From Sequoia sempervirens (taxonomy: Eukaryota; Streptophyta; Pinopsida; Cupressales; Cupressaceae): a stretch of DNA of 64,000 nucleotides. Under the pieces are notes generated by a model. It did no database searches. It saw only the letters and a program-made list of their open reading frames with translations, and was not told where the DNA came from. Below are positions 34,511 to 46,130 of the stretch, in pieces (within the stretch, counting starts at the first letter, position 1; each line of letters opens with the position of its first letter). Made by a program: the position numbers and the translations under genes. The stretch lies in contig VDFB02296704.1 in NCBI GenBank assembly GCA_007258455.2, positions 53,452-117,451 on the forward strand, in the 5' to 3' direction.

Positions 34511-37096
34511 CCGATTAATTGATGTTGATTGATTTGATAAGATTGTTGATTTGTGAAATGTTATGATCATAGGAGGATTTTTGCATCTGGTGCTTGGGAA
34601 GATTCAGATTTGATTAGGCGATGTGGTTTGACTTTGTTGATTGATTAATATGCCCTAGTATAAGATTGATTAATGTATTGAGACTTGATGATGCCAAATG
34701 ATGAATAAGATAGGGGATGGGATGAGGAAGAGATAATGAAAGGAGAAGATGAAAAGTAAGTAAGCACAAATGGATTCAAGGATAACTGTGATGTTTCCTT
34801 GTTCAAGTTGCAAGACAAGATTGATTGATGATGATGATAAGAGTGTTGTTGATGAGGGAAGGATACATCCCGAAACAACACAAAAGGATAGGGAAGGATA
34901 CATCCCGATGATGATGATGATTGGATAAAGGCTTGTAACAAGGTTGGGAACAAAACCAAGGATGTAATTAAATGATTTGTTCTAGACTTAATAGATTAGG
35001 ATTAGATGGAAATGTGATACTGTTCAAATGAAAAAAAATGATTCAGAAAGAGATTATTAAGATAAAAAAATCTATATTATCCTAAGAAATATTGAAGAGA
35101 TGATGATATGATGAGGAGAGGACATACATGTAGCTTTTGAGATTGAAATTTGGAAACTTTGAAACAATCTATAAATTCATATGCAAGACTAATATGGATG
35201 CAATCTATTTTAACCATGAAATTATAAAATGCAACGTTGTCATCTTAACAATCCATTGAGCATGCTTTTTATCATCATTGAGCCTTTAAAATGTTGAAAG
35301 TGAGTACAACCACTGATGGTATGAGTTAGACCATGATGACCTGAGTACTACTTTCATGATTTTTGATATTGCAAGCTAACACAAGCATTGAGGTATAATT
35401 AAACCAAAATGACCTGATAATTTCTTGCGTAAAACATACAAGGATCAATCATTTTCCTATATGAAACCAAAATTTCATCAGTGATACTTGGTAGAGCATG
35501 TCCCACGACAATTCACACAGTAATAATGATCAACTCACAAATAGTAGACAAAGAAAAATCATACTCCTTCCTTGCTTCTCTAGTTCAATATATCATCGAG
35601 TTGCTCCAAAGATATGCAAACAAAAATCAAAGTACAACATTTGAGCATTCAAGCTAAAGCAATAAAATCATGAATCAAAAGAATATCATCCATTTAGATT
35701 TGTTTTGATTGATTGTTGTAAGCTATTTGATTTGGATGTTTTGATTCTCTGTTGATTGATTGTGTGATGTTCAAATTTGATTTGATCATTGTATTTGCTA
35801 TGTTTGTTATACTACTGTTTGTCTATTTTGTTTAGGCTCGAAGTTTGTTGCCCCCAGTGAGTTCAAGATTTTTCCCCCAAGCTAGGGTGAGACATGAACG
35901 CATTGCCAGGATATGTACATGAGGTTTTATTGCACTTCTTTAGATTTTCAGATTTTTTTTTTCACTTTTTCTAATTTTTTTGGATGTTTTGATTTTTTTT
36001 CCCATTTTTTTGTATTTGATTTTTGATTTTTTGGATTTTCAAGATATTTAAGATGGAATGAGATGATATGACTGATTGAAGGAACAAGATACCCCACAAT
36101 AGAGGTAATGCAACAATGGATAAATAATAGATCAAAATGAAAGATTCACTGCAAAACATGTCACACAAGCAACATATCTCTTGTCAAAAGATGATAAAAT
36201 TTGATTGATTAAGATGCCAGGAATGATTGATTTTGTAAGGCGTGATGATGATGAGTACTTAGGATGATTGATTTCCTCTAGGTATGATAAGATTGATGAT
36301 TGTTGATGACTGATTGACAAAAGATATGAGGATTGGATAATGTTTTACAGCTAGGCTCAAATATGATTTGCATGATAAGATTCAAGGTTGAAAAGGAACA
36401 TGATGACATGGATTTTGATAAGCTAGGAGATATGGAATGGAAGAATGCAAGGATAACAATAATGAACGGGATGATCAAGATCAACTAGATAATATATAGA
36501 CACAAGGACCAAGTACTTTTCCCCTATTCCTCATCAAGAACAAGGATGAAAAGAAAGGATGTATCTAGTAAGAATGATGGAATATAGATAAGATGAAAGA
36601 TATGGTATGAAAGATATGGATAAAGCATATAGGATAAGATATATGATGTTCAAGAAGATCTTTAGTATTGTCACTTGAGATCAAAAGTGGAAATGTGGAA
36701 GATAATATATCCATGATAAGAAGAGGTAAGAATGACTTAAGCATCAAGTTTCACGACCAATTATCCCTTTAATAAACCATGGAAATGGGGATTAAACTCA
36801 TAAATGTTGGTAGATTAATGGTATGATGAAAGAAGCTAAGGACTTATGCAAAATTTTGGATTAAAGGAGAATTATGGGGGATGAATGTTGGATAATTGAT
36901 ATGAGGTTGGAAGGTTTGTTGATGTATAGATGGAAAGGATGACAAGGTCAACATTGGCACACACCTTGAAGGGTGGTGGAGTGATGGAGGAAAAATGGAT
37001 TTGGAAAGTGATAGGTTTTTAGATGGAAAATTGGAGGAAGATTTTGGATCAACAAATTTGGGTGTCATTTTATATTTCATTGCTTCTATGAGACTT
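34511..37096 (-). other. LARD-N internal region without recognised gene
   Basis: Short frames only. A TTTTTTTGGATGTTTTGATTTT array at 35,930-36,030 recalls Host-G 26,200-26,970. This corresponds to the 3' untranslated part of the element. Confidence 0.45.
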
Positions 37097-37127
37097 TTAG
37101 GAATCCAAATGATTTTTGACTTTTATA

Positions 37128-37330
37128 TTTGCTTTGTGGGCCTTTGAGGCCTTCGAGATTTTTCTCTTTGATTTATAGACCTTTGTGGTTTTAGAATTTT
37201 TTCTTTTTGCTTTGATGGGCCTTTGTGGCCTTTTGAAATTTCCTTTTGATTTATGGACCTTTTGTGGTCTTGGAAATTTTTCTTTATGCTTTAATGGGCC
37301 TTTGTGGCTTTTTTTATTTTCCTTTTGATT
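37128..37330. repeat. Tandem repeat, about 45-bp units coding the Lys-rich tail
   Basis: Plus-strand GGGCCTTTGTGGCCTTT and GACCTTTGTGGT(T/C)TT blocks alternate about every 45 bp for four to five units. In the minus frame they code the repeated Lys-rich segment of the LARD-N ORF. Confidence 0.8.
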
Positions 37331-37560
37331 GTGGATCAAATTTTCTTTCATTTTTGCATGCCTCTTCAAGGAGACATGTTGATCCTTTGATACATGTGAA
37401 TTTTGAAATGGAAGCTTTTGAAATTTGGCACCCAAATTGCTTCCAAGAGCAATAGGAGAGATGGATGGAGATGAATGGTATGGAGGTATCATGAATGAGT
37501 TACAAAAGGTAGAATTTTGAAAGGGAATCAAGGATGTGTGCCTTTGTTATTCTTGAGGAA

Positions 37561-37690
37561 TAGGATATGGACCTAGGATAGATGGAAGGTTTTATGAACT
37601 AGGATGAGGACCTAGGATAGATGGAAGGTTTGGTGGATTAGGATGAGGACCTAGGATAGATGTTAGGTTTGATGGAATAGGAAACTTAGG
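37561..37690. repeat. Tandem repeat, 39-bp unit, coding a 13-residue repeat
   Basis: Units start at 37,561, 37,600, 37,639 and 37,678 with the core GGATGAGGACCTAGGATAGA. The exact multiple of three keeps the minus-strand ORF in phase. Confidence 0.9.
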
Positions 37691-38794
37691 TGTATAACCA
37701 AGGCCATGGTAATATGTGTTTTCTTGAGCAAAAAGGGGTTCTAGGATACCTTGTTCATGAAGGCCTAATCATTTTCCTTTTTAGTTCATAATTTTTCACA
37801 TTTGTTTACCAATGGGATATGTATTTTTGGTGAAACAATATGCAAGTCCATTTTAGGGAGAATATGACATGGATGAGAGGACAGGTGTTGGAAGTAAACC
37901 AAAATGGATAAAGGTGGAGGATCCTAATTTATAGGTGTGTGGTTCGTGGATAGCTTGCATAGGTGTGATAGGCTTTTGACATGGGGATGATAAGGTGTGT
38001 TTATCTTGACTGTGAAAAGGATCATGAGGTAGTATGAAAGGCATATCTTGATCACGAGAAGGATAAACATCTTCATGGGATGAAAGGGTATCCTTGAATG
38101 GAAGCATATCTTGATCTTGATGACGAAGGGAATCATGAGATTTTGTAGAAAGCATGTCTTGATCATCAATTGGTAAGACATCATTAGATAGGATGGAAGA
38201 ACTATCATGCTCTTGTGATGCAATAAAATCACGAGATGGTATGGATTGATTAGATGATGTGGAAGAATAACTTGCAAGGATACTTGTCTCTTGAGATGGA
38301 AGGGAATTATTTTGGATGAAAAGTGAAAGGAGGGGATTGTAATAAGATTCTTGATCTTGATGTGTAGGGGAGTCTATGCTAGCATGATTTGGATTGAGAG
38401 ATTGACATGAATCATTAGAGGTTGAAGATATGATAGAAGAGTATGATTGGATGGAATTGTTAACATGGGTGAGAGAATCCTGAGATTCATTTTGGTGTAT
38501 GGGAGATGAAGATATATGCATGACATGGTAAGATTGTTCGATATCATTTGTGTTTGAGGACTAATATTTGGGCTTATTGAACTTTTGCAAAAATTTAAAA
38601 ACATTGAACTTGGATGATGTATTTTTTGGTGAAGAAGGTCTCATGTTCATTGTTTGGTCAAGAGGATATGGGTAGATTTCTGGAAAGAGATATCTCTCTA
38701 TGCTTGTTTCCTTTTGCATATCCTAGATTTGTTGTTGAAATTTTTTTAGTTGATAAGCTAAAGCATTCAATTGATCTTCATCTATTTCAGCCAT

Positions 38795-40029
38795 GGTGGT
38801 TTGAGTGGATGTTCTTCTGAATCAAGGTTTGCAGATTTTTGTGTATGATGTTTTGTTTGAAATTTATTTTAAAACACACATGTAAGACACACCAAAAAAG
38901 TACTATTCCTAAGGCTGTGTAGGACAATATTCACTAAATTCCCACTTGGATTTTACTCTAGTTGCGCTTACTTATAGCAGATGACTAGATGCTTGACCCC
39001 ACTAGCTCCCCTCCATGGAACTCACTTATATGGGGCAGCCAAGCATCAGTACCCATAAATCTCCCATGGCATACTTCTCATCTCTACTACAAGCTGAAAA
39101 AATGTGGTACAACTTCATAATGACCATTCTTGTGCTAGTAAATAGATTAAGGATTTTGGCTTGCTTTAACAAAGGGTTATAGTATAGGAATTTTGTTCAT
39201 GGGGGATCATCCATTCAGTAAGAGACCATTGTTTCCCTTCTTGTTGAAACAATCCTCATGATACTTGAACTTTCCTCAAGTACCCACATTTATATCTCGA
39301 TTGGAAGTCACTTGGCTTTAGTGTGTTACCAGTTGGGTCATTCCCTTGGGTGATTACTTTTTCCCACAAGGAAGGCCCTATAAGGATGAACAATAGTGAG
39401 TAAGTACATCCATAGTTTGATCAATATTTATTTACATGAACAAAGAGATAACACACGTAATGCCTTTTCTCACACTAGTAAGATTTGTTCAAATTTTAAG
39501 CCCAAATTGAAGTGTGAAGTTGTTTGTTCAATTTTAATCCAAATCCAAAAATTAATGATTTTCTAATGTTCTTTTTAACCAACTTTTACAAAGCTTTTGT
39601 AGATGGTTAATTTTAATCTCAAAGTAATGCTAGTTGGTCCTAAAGCATGAATGAAAAAAATAACATTTGATGGGTTATTTTCCCATGAGTGTTTGAAAAC
39701 ACTACTACTTGATGGATATCAAATAATGTTTCTTTCACTTAAATGCTCCATATTCCTCTTAAAACCTACAATAAATGCTCAAAATGTTAGATGAGATCGA
39801 GAAATAAGAAGATATAAGGGTTAGATGAATGATTAAGCATGAAACCCCTAAAACTTAGACCAAGTTACAATATGATTTGAGTTTAAATGTAAAATTGAAA
39901 ATTTTAACTCTATGAAAAGTGAGAAATACCTACACCATTGCATAGCATATGAAATTCTACCCCATTTCAAAAACAAAAGCATCAAAAAAGACCTTTGTAT
40001 GACCAAGATATGGCCATTTTAAGATTTAC
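38795..40029 (-). other. LARD-N 5' untranslated region
   Basis: No ORF. Positions 39,510-39,760 resemble Host-G 62,590-62,790 (shared GTTCAATTTTAATCCAA and TTGGTCCTAAA). This suggests common ancestry of the leader regions. Confidence 0.5.
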
Positions 40030-40470
40030 TATCAAAGTGCTAAAACAGAGGTTAGAAGCGCTAGAAAAGAGGTCAAAAGTGCTAAAACAGAGGTCAAAGC
40101 ACTAAAAAAAAGGTCAAAAGTGCTAAAACAAAGGTTAGAAGTGCTAAACCAAAGGTCAAAGCGCTAAAATAGAGATCAAAAGCACTAAAACAGAGGTCAA
40201 AAGCACTAAACCAAAGGTCAAAGCGCCAAAACAGAGGTTAGAAGTGCCAAAAGAATCCTTGGATGTGCTAAAAGATTCGTCAAATGCACTAAAACAAATT
40301 TTAACATAGAAACATTGGGAGCTTCTAGTAGATGTGCTAAAACAGACTATAGAAGGGCTATAGTTTTGGCAGATGCCCTAAAATAGTCTTTAGAAGCACT
40401 AAAACAGTCTTCAGAAGCACTATAGTTTTTTTCGGAAGCATTGAAAAATCTCTCGAACGTGCTAAAAGCA
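40030..40470. repeat. Degenerate tandem repeat, about 20-bp GCTAAAACAGAGGTCAAAAG units
   Basis: At least fifteen imperfect units of (A/G)(C/T)GCTAAAACAGAGGTCAAA follow each other, degrading towards 40,470 into GCACTAAAACAGTCTT forms. It lies in the leader of LARD-N about 90 bp from the LTR. Confidence 0.88.
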
Positions 40471-40555
40471 ACATGCTAGCATCCTGTATGAACACTTTCC
40501 AGAATTTTTTTTTTTAATAAATATGGGATTAGTGGCCCCACAGTGGGTGCAAAAA

Positions 40556-41557
40556 TGTAAGTGTTGAATAAGTAAATAACTAAAACACTTCTAAATAAGA
40601 CATTATATCAAAGATTTAAGATCAATTAAACTAAATTAAAAGCATAAATCTACTAAAACCGTCCTTTTTTCCTCTATCTCTAAAGATTTATTAAATCACT
40701 TAGCTCTCAGATTTGATAAGCATTGATATGACTATTAAAATGCCAATTTAGAGAACGAGATTGCACTAATCTAATCCTATATAATGATTCCTAAATGATA
40801 ATGAAGCGACAAAGAAACTATGATAAAATAAAGTACTATAATTTACGATGCAGCCATGATAATGCTTCTAAATGCTTGATAATGCTAAATGCTTGATTGC
40901 TTGAATGCCTAAATTCCTGAATTCCTGAATTCCTGCAGAGTAAGATTACACAAAATTTATGATCCATTTCCTATAGATGAAGGCTCCTTTTATAGATTTT
41001 CAAAAGGTAAATGTGACATGGAACCAAAGAAGGGATGAGATTCAATCTGGATAAATCAATGGAGAAGAATGAATTTGGTGGAGAAGAAGATGGAAAGGAT
41101 AAAGATTTCCTTCTAAAGACTAGGAAGAAAAAGAGAAAGAGGAAAGCCAATTCTCCCATGAATGTTCCAAAATCAGTTTGGAAGGATAAAGCAAAATTAA
41201 TTTCTTTTGAAAGTTTCACTTTTGGAGGAATATTAGCATTTATTTCAATTTTGGATATTATTAAATAAAGAAAACAAATGAAATTTGTTTATTTAATAAA
41301 GGAGATATGATAATTAAATAAAACAATGTGATATAGTTTATTTAATTAAGAGAATAATTGAATAATTAAATAAATCAAACTATTGAAGTTATTTATTTAA
41401 TTAAAATAGAATAATTAGAAGAATATGATTAAAATAAAATAATGAACTAATTAAATAAATATTTCTATTTATTTAATAGTAGAATAATTAAAGGTTAATT
41501 AATCAAATATATATATTTAATTAATTAGATTTACCAGACCATTTTTAGGTGTATATA
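40556..41557 (-). mobile_element. LARD-N 5' LTR (1,002 bp)
   Basis: TGTAAGTGTTG to GTGTATATA; the last CA is mutated to TA. It is the fuller of the two LTRs. The adjoining minus-strand leader (TTTTTGCACCCACTGTGGGG, just below 40,556) is the expected PBS position but I cannot assign a tRNA. Confidence 0.9.
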
Positions 41558-42560
41558 GGTCTAAAATGTGTTAATATGGATTTCTATGAATGTTGTGTGT
41601 ATGGAAAACAAAAGAGAATTAATTTTCTCAAGGATGGGAAGCAAAAGAAAAATGAGAAATTAGAGCTTGTGCATGTATGGGGACCAACTTAGGTATCTTC
41701 TTTGGGTAGCTCTCAATATTATGTTACATACATTGATGATTCAACTAGGAAGGTATGGATTTATTTCTTTAGGAAGAAATCTGATGTATTTGAAACTTTT
41801 AAAACATGGAGAAGTTTGGTTGAGAATGAGATAGGTACAAGATTAAAATATCTCAGATCTGATAATGGTGGTGAGTATTGCAACAAAGAGTTCGAATATT
41901 ATTGTTCCTCTAACAGTAATTGTAGGTAGAAAATAGTTCCAAGGAATCCACAAGAAAATGGAGTGGCTGAATGCATGAATAAGACAATAATGGAGTGTGC
42001 AAGGAGTATAAGGTTGCAAATTGGGCTGCCCTTAAACATATGGGAAGAGGTTGTAAACACTGTTGTTTATTTAATTAATAGAGGTCCTTCTACTCCTTTG
42101 GGTTGTGGTATTCTAGAGGGAGCATGGATAGGTAAGAAGGTGAGTTATTCTTTTCTCCAAACCTTCAGTTGTGAAGCATTTGCAAATGTAGATTCTGAAA
42201 AATAGAACCAAGTTGGAAGCTAAATCAAATAAATATATAATTTTTTGATATGGCATTGATGAATTTGGTTATAGGCTTTGGGATTTTGAAAATTAGAAAA
42301 TTGTGAGAAGCAAGGATGTCATATTCAATGAGAAAGTGTTGTACAATGATCAGTTGCAGCAGCATGAGAAGAAATAAAATGATTATGGAGTGTTGGATGA
42401 TACTCAAAACAATGATGTTCCAATGGTTCCTCATGATCTGTAACAACAGCAACAACAAATACCACAAACTCTAGTAAATGTTAGACGATCTTCAAGGGTA
42501 AGTAGACCTCCAAAAAAATATTCTCCCTCTTTGTATTTTATTTTATTAACTGATGTTGGT
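41558..42560 (+). pseudogene. Copia-1 integrase (continued)
   Basis: The frame resumes after LARD-N with the zinc-finger end (CCVYGKQKRINF, about 41,588). The core then follows: YYVTYIDDSTRKVWIYFFRK (41,720-41,780), LKYLRSDNGGEYCNKEF (41,845-41,895) and PRNPQENGVAECMNKT (41,941-41,988), with the D, D and E positions recognisable. Next come RGPSTPLG and a broken segment to about 42,400. Stops near 41,690, 41,927 and 42,204 and frameshifts beyond 42,200 disable it. Confidence 0.88.
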
Positions 42561-44160
42561 GAACTAGAATGCTATGATGAAGCTATATGCAGGTGGATAC
42601 CAAGGTTCAGTGGGAGCATGGAATGGAAGAAGAAATGGACTTCTTGCTGAAAAATCAAACTTGGGAACTATGCAAGTTGTTTGTAGGTAAAAAGGTTTTA
42701 CCAAAAAAATGGGTTTATAGGCTAAAAGAGGAAGATGGAAGTAAGAAAATATTTAAAGCTAGGTTAGTTGTAAAGGGATTTGTATAGAAAAAGGGTATTG
42801 ATTTTGATGAGATTTTTTCTTTGATTGTTAAAATGACTTCCATATGCATTGTTTTAAGTATTATGGCTACTGAAGGTTTGCATTTGGAAAAGCTAGATGT
42901 TAAAAAGGCCTTTCTCCATGGTGATTTGGAAGAGGAAATATATATGGGACAACCACAAGGATTTGAGGCCAAAGATTAGGAGAAATTGTTGTGCAAATTG
43001 AAGAAAAATTTATATGGCTTGAAGCAAGCACCTCGGTAATGTTAATACATTAAATTTGATAGCTTTATGGCTGAGCATGGCTACATTCGGTGTAATTTAG
43101 AAAATTGTGTTTATTTTAAGAGGTTAGATGATGATAGCTACATTATTTTATGTTTATATGTTGATGATATGCTTGTAGCGGGTTCTACATTGTTCACACT
43201 AAGGAGTTAAAACATCAGTTAGAAAATTCTTTTGCTATGAAGGATTTAGGGGAAGAAAAATAAATCCTTTGTATGAAGATTACAAGAGATAGGAAAAATA
43301 GAAAATTGTTTTTATCTCAGACTAATTATATTGATAAGGTTTTGCAGAGATTTCATATGGAGAATGCCAAAGCTTTCTGCACACTTTTGTCTAGTCATGT
43401 TAAATTGACAAAGGATATGTGTCCAAAGACACAAGAGGAGGAAGAAAAAATGTCCAAGGTACCAAATGCTTCAGTTGTAGGTAGTTTAATGTATGCCATG
43501 GTATGCACAAGACTAGATATTACACATGTTGTAGGAGTTGTTAGTAGGTATATGAGTCATCCTAGAGTTGAGCATTAGAATGCAATAAAATGGATTCTCA
43601 AGTACTTGAGAGGTAAATCCAATATTTAATGTTTATGTTTTGGGGGCTCTAATACTGATTTAAAATGCTATGTTGAATCAAATTTGGTAGGGGATATAGA
43701 TACTAGGTGCAGTACCACAATTTATGTATTTACAGTTGGTGGGATAGTAGTGAGTTGGACTTCTCAGTTGTAAAAGGTGGTTGCTTTATCCACCATGGAG
43801 GCAGAGTATGTTGTTGCAATAGAGGCAACAAAGGAGATGATATGGCTGCAAATTTTCATGAAAGAGTTGGGGAAACAACTAGCTAGAAATTACTTGTTTA
43901 CAAATAGCCAGAGTGTTATACATCTTGCAAAAGAATTTTTCCTTGTACTTTAAAACCAAACACATACAACTAAGATATCATTTCATTCAGTTAGTGTTGA
44001 AAGATGGACAGGTAAAGCAATAAAAGATACATATAGATGTCAATCCAATAGATATGTTGATAAAGTTAGTGACAAGAGAGAAGTTGGGCTCCTCTTCAGC
44101 TTTAGTTGGTCTTCATAGTTAAAAGCATAACAGAGTAGCAGGGTCCAAGGTGCTTATTTC
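42560..44160 (+). pseudogene. Copia-1 reverse transcriptase and RNase H
   Basis: RT starts with QWEHGMEEEMDFLLKNQTWE and KKWVYRLKEEDGSKKIFKAR (42,608-42,760), then LEKLDVKKAFLHGDLEEEIY, LYGLKQAPR (about 43,011) and the catalytic LYVDDMLVAG with YVDD intact at 43,157-43,168. C-terminal RT has NYIDKVLQRFHMENAK, VVGSLMYAMVCTRLDITHVV and YMSHPRVEH. RNase H has CYVESNLVGD (about 43,670) and VALSTMEAEYVVAIEATKE (43,782-43,840). Frameshift near 43,195 and stops throughout, so non-functional. It is followed by the PPT and 3' LTR. Confidence 0.9.
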
Positions 44161-44245
44161 TAGTGGTAGTTGTAAGTGCAATGGTGTTTTCCAGGATCAG
44201 TCTCCAAGTGGGGGATTGTGTTGGTGTGGAGCCTAATCAATCTCC

Positions 44246-44256
44246 AAGTGGGAGAT
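44246..44256 (+). promoter_or_regulatory. Copia-1 polypurine tract
   Basis: AAGTGGGAGAT directly precedes the 3' LTR. A second, similar AAGTGGGGGATTG lies about 40 bp upstream (44,208-44,220), followed by TGTTGG, so this region is locally duplicated. Confidence 0.7.
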
Positions 44257-44697
44257 TATTGGTATGTGGTGACTAATCATGCTATATTGTACAATCTTCA
44301 TGTATCCTTGCCAGGGTCTAGGGTTAGGTTGGGCCCTAGGAGGGGGTTCAGGGGCGGAAGCCCCCAAGAAAAAATTTCTCCTATTTTTTGCTTTTTCATT
44401 GACAAGATAAAAAATGACTTTGTAAAACCCTAATTCTAGAAGCTTTTAAAAGCTTTTCATAAGCGGTTGGGATGGGAGTTGCAGTAGGGTATTCTTCATG
44501 AGATTGTAATATGTTTTGCACTAGATAATAAAATCATTGGATGGTTGTGGTTTTATGGATGTAGCCCATACTGGGTGAACCACGTTAAATTCTCTATGTT
44601 GTCTTGAATTTTCTATGTGTTTTATTTCTCTATTTTATTGATCAAATCTGCATTTAATTGTTAGATATCTGCCTTCTAACCTTAACAAGCATTTCAT
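44257..44697 (+). mobile_element. Copia-1 3' LTR (441 bp)
   Basis: TATTGGTATG (TG mutated to TA) to CCTTAACA, followed by TSD AGCAT. It contains about 60 bp not present in the 5' LTR. Confidence 0.88.
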
Positions 44698-44702
44698 TCC
44701 CA

Positions 44703-46130
44703 ACTGTTAAATCCACTATGATGTTGATGTTAGGAAGAGGGAAACCATCCTTTGGGCATGCTTTATTCAAGTCTCTGAAATTAGTGCATATTTTGATACC
44801 CCTAGTGGGTTTAGAGAATCGTACTAGCTTTGAAACCCACTTAGGATAATCTATGGGTCAGATGAATTCAATGTCAAGAAGCTTTTGTAACTCAATTTTG
44901 ACCAAGAGTGCTAATTGAGGGTGCATCTTCCTTAATTTTTGCTTCACAGGTTTAGCTTCAAGATAGACTGCTAAATGATGCACAACCACTTCTAGATCGA
45001 GCCCTGGCATATCTATGTATGACCATGAAAAGTTGGTTCTTCACTCTTTTAGGAATGGTGCTAGGTTTTTCTATTCTTCATCCAACAGGGATTCAACAAA
45101 GAAAGTGATCTTGGGTGCTTCTTTTGTTCCCACATTGACTAGAGTGGCCTTTTCTGCTAAGACTGATGACTTCTTTGGATGCATTGTACTATGGGGGAGA
45201 TTGAATCCCTCATCATTGGGTGCCTGAGAGATGTTTTTCACCCTTGGATACATCCTTTCTTTTTACTATTTTAGGTTCATAAAGTGTCATAGTGTGGTTT
45301 TCACTCAAAGATTTGCAACTTAGTTGCATGCCATCAATTTTGTGACTGAATGATTCAATTTTCTTCCTATAGTAATCCCTTATGTTGAGCTCTATGTCAA
45401 AAACTGTTTTGTGATCTGCCCATGGTATTTTGTCGTGAAGTCCCATTAATTCTAAGATTACTTCATCATTTTTGAGTAAATGTAGAATCGGTGGTCCTTG
45501 TTGGTCCAAGTCAATGAGTTGCAAGTGTACTAGATGTATTTCATTTGGTAAGCTACTTAGGGTGAAGGGTGATGTAGATATCATGAAGAGGGAGTTATTT
45601 TCAAATAGGTCAACAACATCAAGGGGGAATTCATCTAGGGTAGTATCACACGATGTTGGTAACCAAGAGGAAGCCTCAACCTGTTTAGCGGAAGTACCTT
45701 TTCCAATTAGGGTAACCTTGCTAGTAGTAAAACCTAGGCCAAGATTCTTTAGACGTCTCAAAATTTATGGGTTCTAGCAAACCATTATCATTTTGTCCCA
45801 ATTTTTTGTTCTTGTTGTATCCCCAACCCTTCATCAGCTACAAGCCTTTGTTTTTATCTTCCATGGGAAGAATGAGGATGGTTCGTTCATCTTGATATAA
45901 CAGTTCATAGATATCCTCCTCATTGACATCTTCTTTGTTCAGGTCCCCCCACTTGGTGAAGGTAGTAGTTGCCATCTTGATAGTTTCAGGGACTTTGTGG
46001 GTGGTAGGTGTGAGTTTCCCAGGAGATTTGGGAGAAAGAGGTATCTCTCCCAACACAAAAGTATCCTTCATTAGCTTATAGTTTCTGAAACCATCATCTT
46101 GGATCACTGCTTTGATGTCGGGTATGTTCT
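44703..46130 (-). pseudogene. Host-G pol, protease-RT linker and RT N-terminal half
   Basis: Minus strand, downward from 46,130. After a linker with the open frame 45,761-45,213 (182 codons, ending in a segment that holds no known motif), RT begins with LPFTC-type decayed sequence and becomes clear at 44,900-44,703: ELQKLLDIEFI, PIDYPKWVSKLVRFSKPTRG, NFRDLNKACPKDGFPLPNIN and IVDLTVGNEML. This is the canonical N-terminal RT of Tat elements. It is cut by the Copia-1 insertion at TSD AGCAT and continues at 30,229. Stops in the linker at several places. Confidence 0.82.

Larger units (their letters stand above)
37097..38794 (-). pseudogene. LARD-N ORF, about 566 codons, repeat-rich and lysine-rich protein of unknown function
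   Basis: One minus-strand frame runs from an ATG at 38,794 (MAEIDEDQLNALAYQLKKFQ) to a stop at 37,097 with no frameshift; about eight in-frame stops interrupt it. Parts in order: an N-terminal segment with possible coiled-coil character (LNALAYQLKKFQQQI); a Ser/His/Asp/Gln-rich middle (38,521-37,853) with recurring HDS and QDQDML motifs; four copies of a 13-residue NLPSILGPHP repeat (37,690-37,561); and a basic C-terminus (about 37,420-37,100) with Lys-rich repeats such as PQKVHKSKGNF and KVYKSKRKISK. The basic tail could bind nucleic acid, as a nucleocapsid would, but no zinc knuckle is seen. It is the only long ORF in LARD-N. Family unknown. Confidence 0.65.
32893..41557 (-). mobile_element. 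LARD-N: RT-less gypsy-like LTR element nested in Copia-1
   Basis: Direct LTRs (32,893-33,782 and 40,556-41,557) bound about 6.8 kb of internal DNA with a perfect TSD GGTCT (32,888-32,892 and 41,558-41,562). The TSD lies within pre-integrase codons of Copia-1, so the insertion is exact to the base. The purine tract AAAGAGGGGAAAAA, read on the minus strand, sits beside the 32,893-33,782 LTR, so the element is minus-strand. No RT, RNase H, integrase or protease was found on either strand. It carries one long decayed ORF (38,794 to 37,097), three tandem-repeat blocks and PPT/UTR sequence shared with Host-G, so it may have been mobilised by Host-G-type elements (inference). Confidence 0.9.
30235..44697 (+). 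mobile_element. Copia-1: Ty1-copia element inserted in Host-G RT
   Basis: It is flanked by a perfect 5-bp TSD AGCAT (30,230-30,234 and 44,698-44,702), splitting the Host-G RT codons cleanly. Structure: 5' LTR, PBS, gag, protease, integrase, RT, RNase H, PPT, 3' LTR, all on the plus strand. It is interrupted by TIR-B copy 1 in gag and by LARD-N in the pre-integrase region. Many stops, mostly TAG and TGA. Confidence 0.92.

Noticed and set aside
45213..45761. 182-codon minus ORF as an independent host gene
   Set aside because: It lies exactly between the protease and RT of Host-G on the same strand and is best read as the polyprotein linker.
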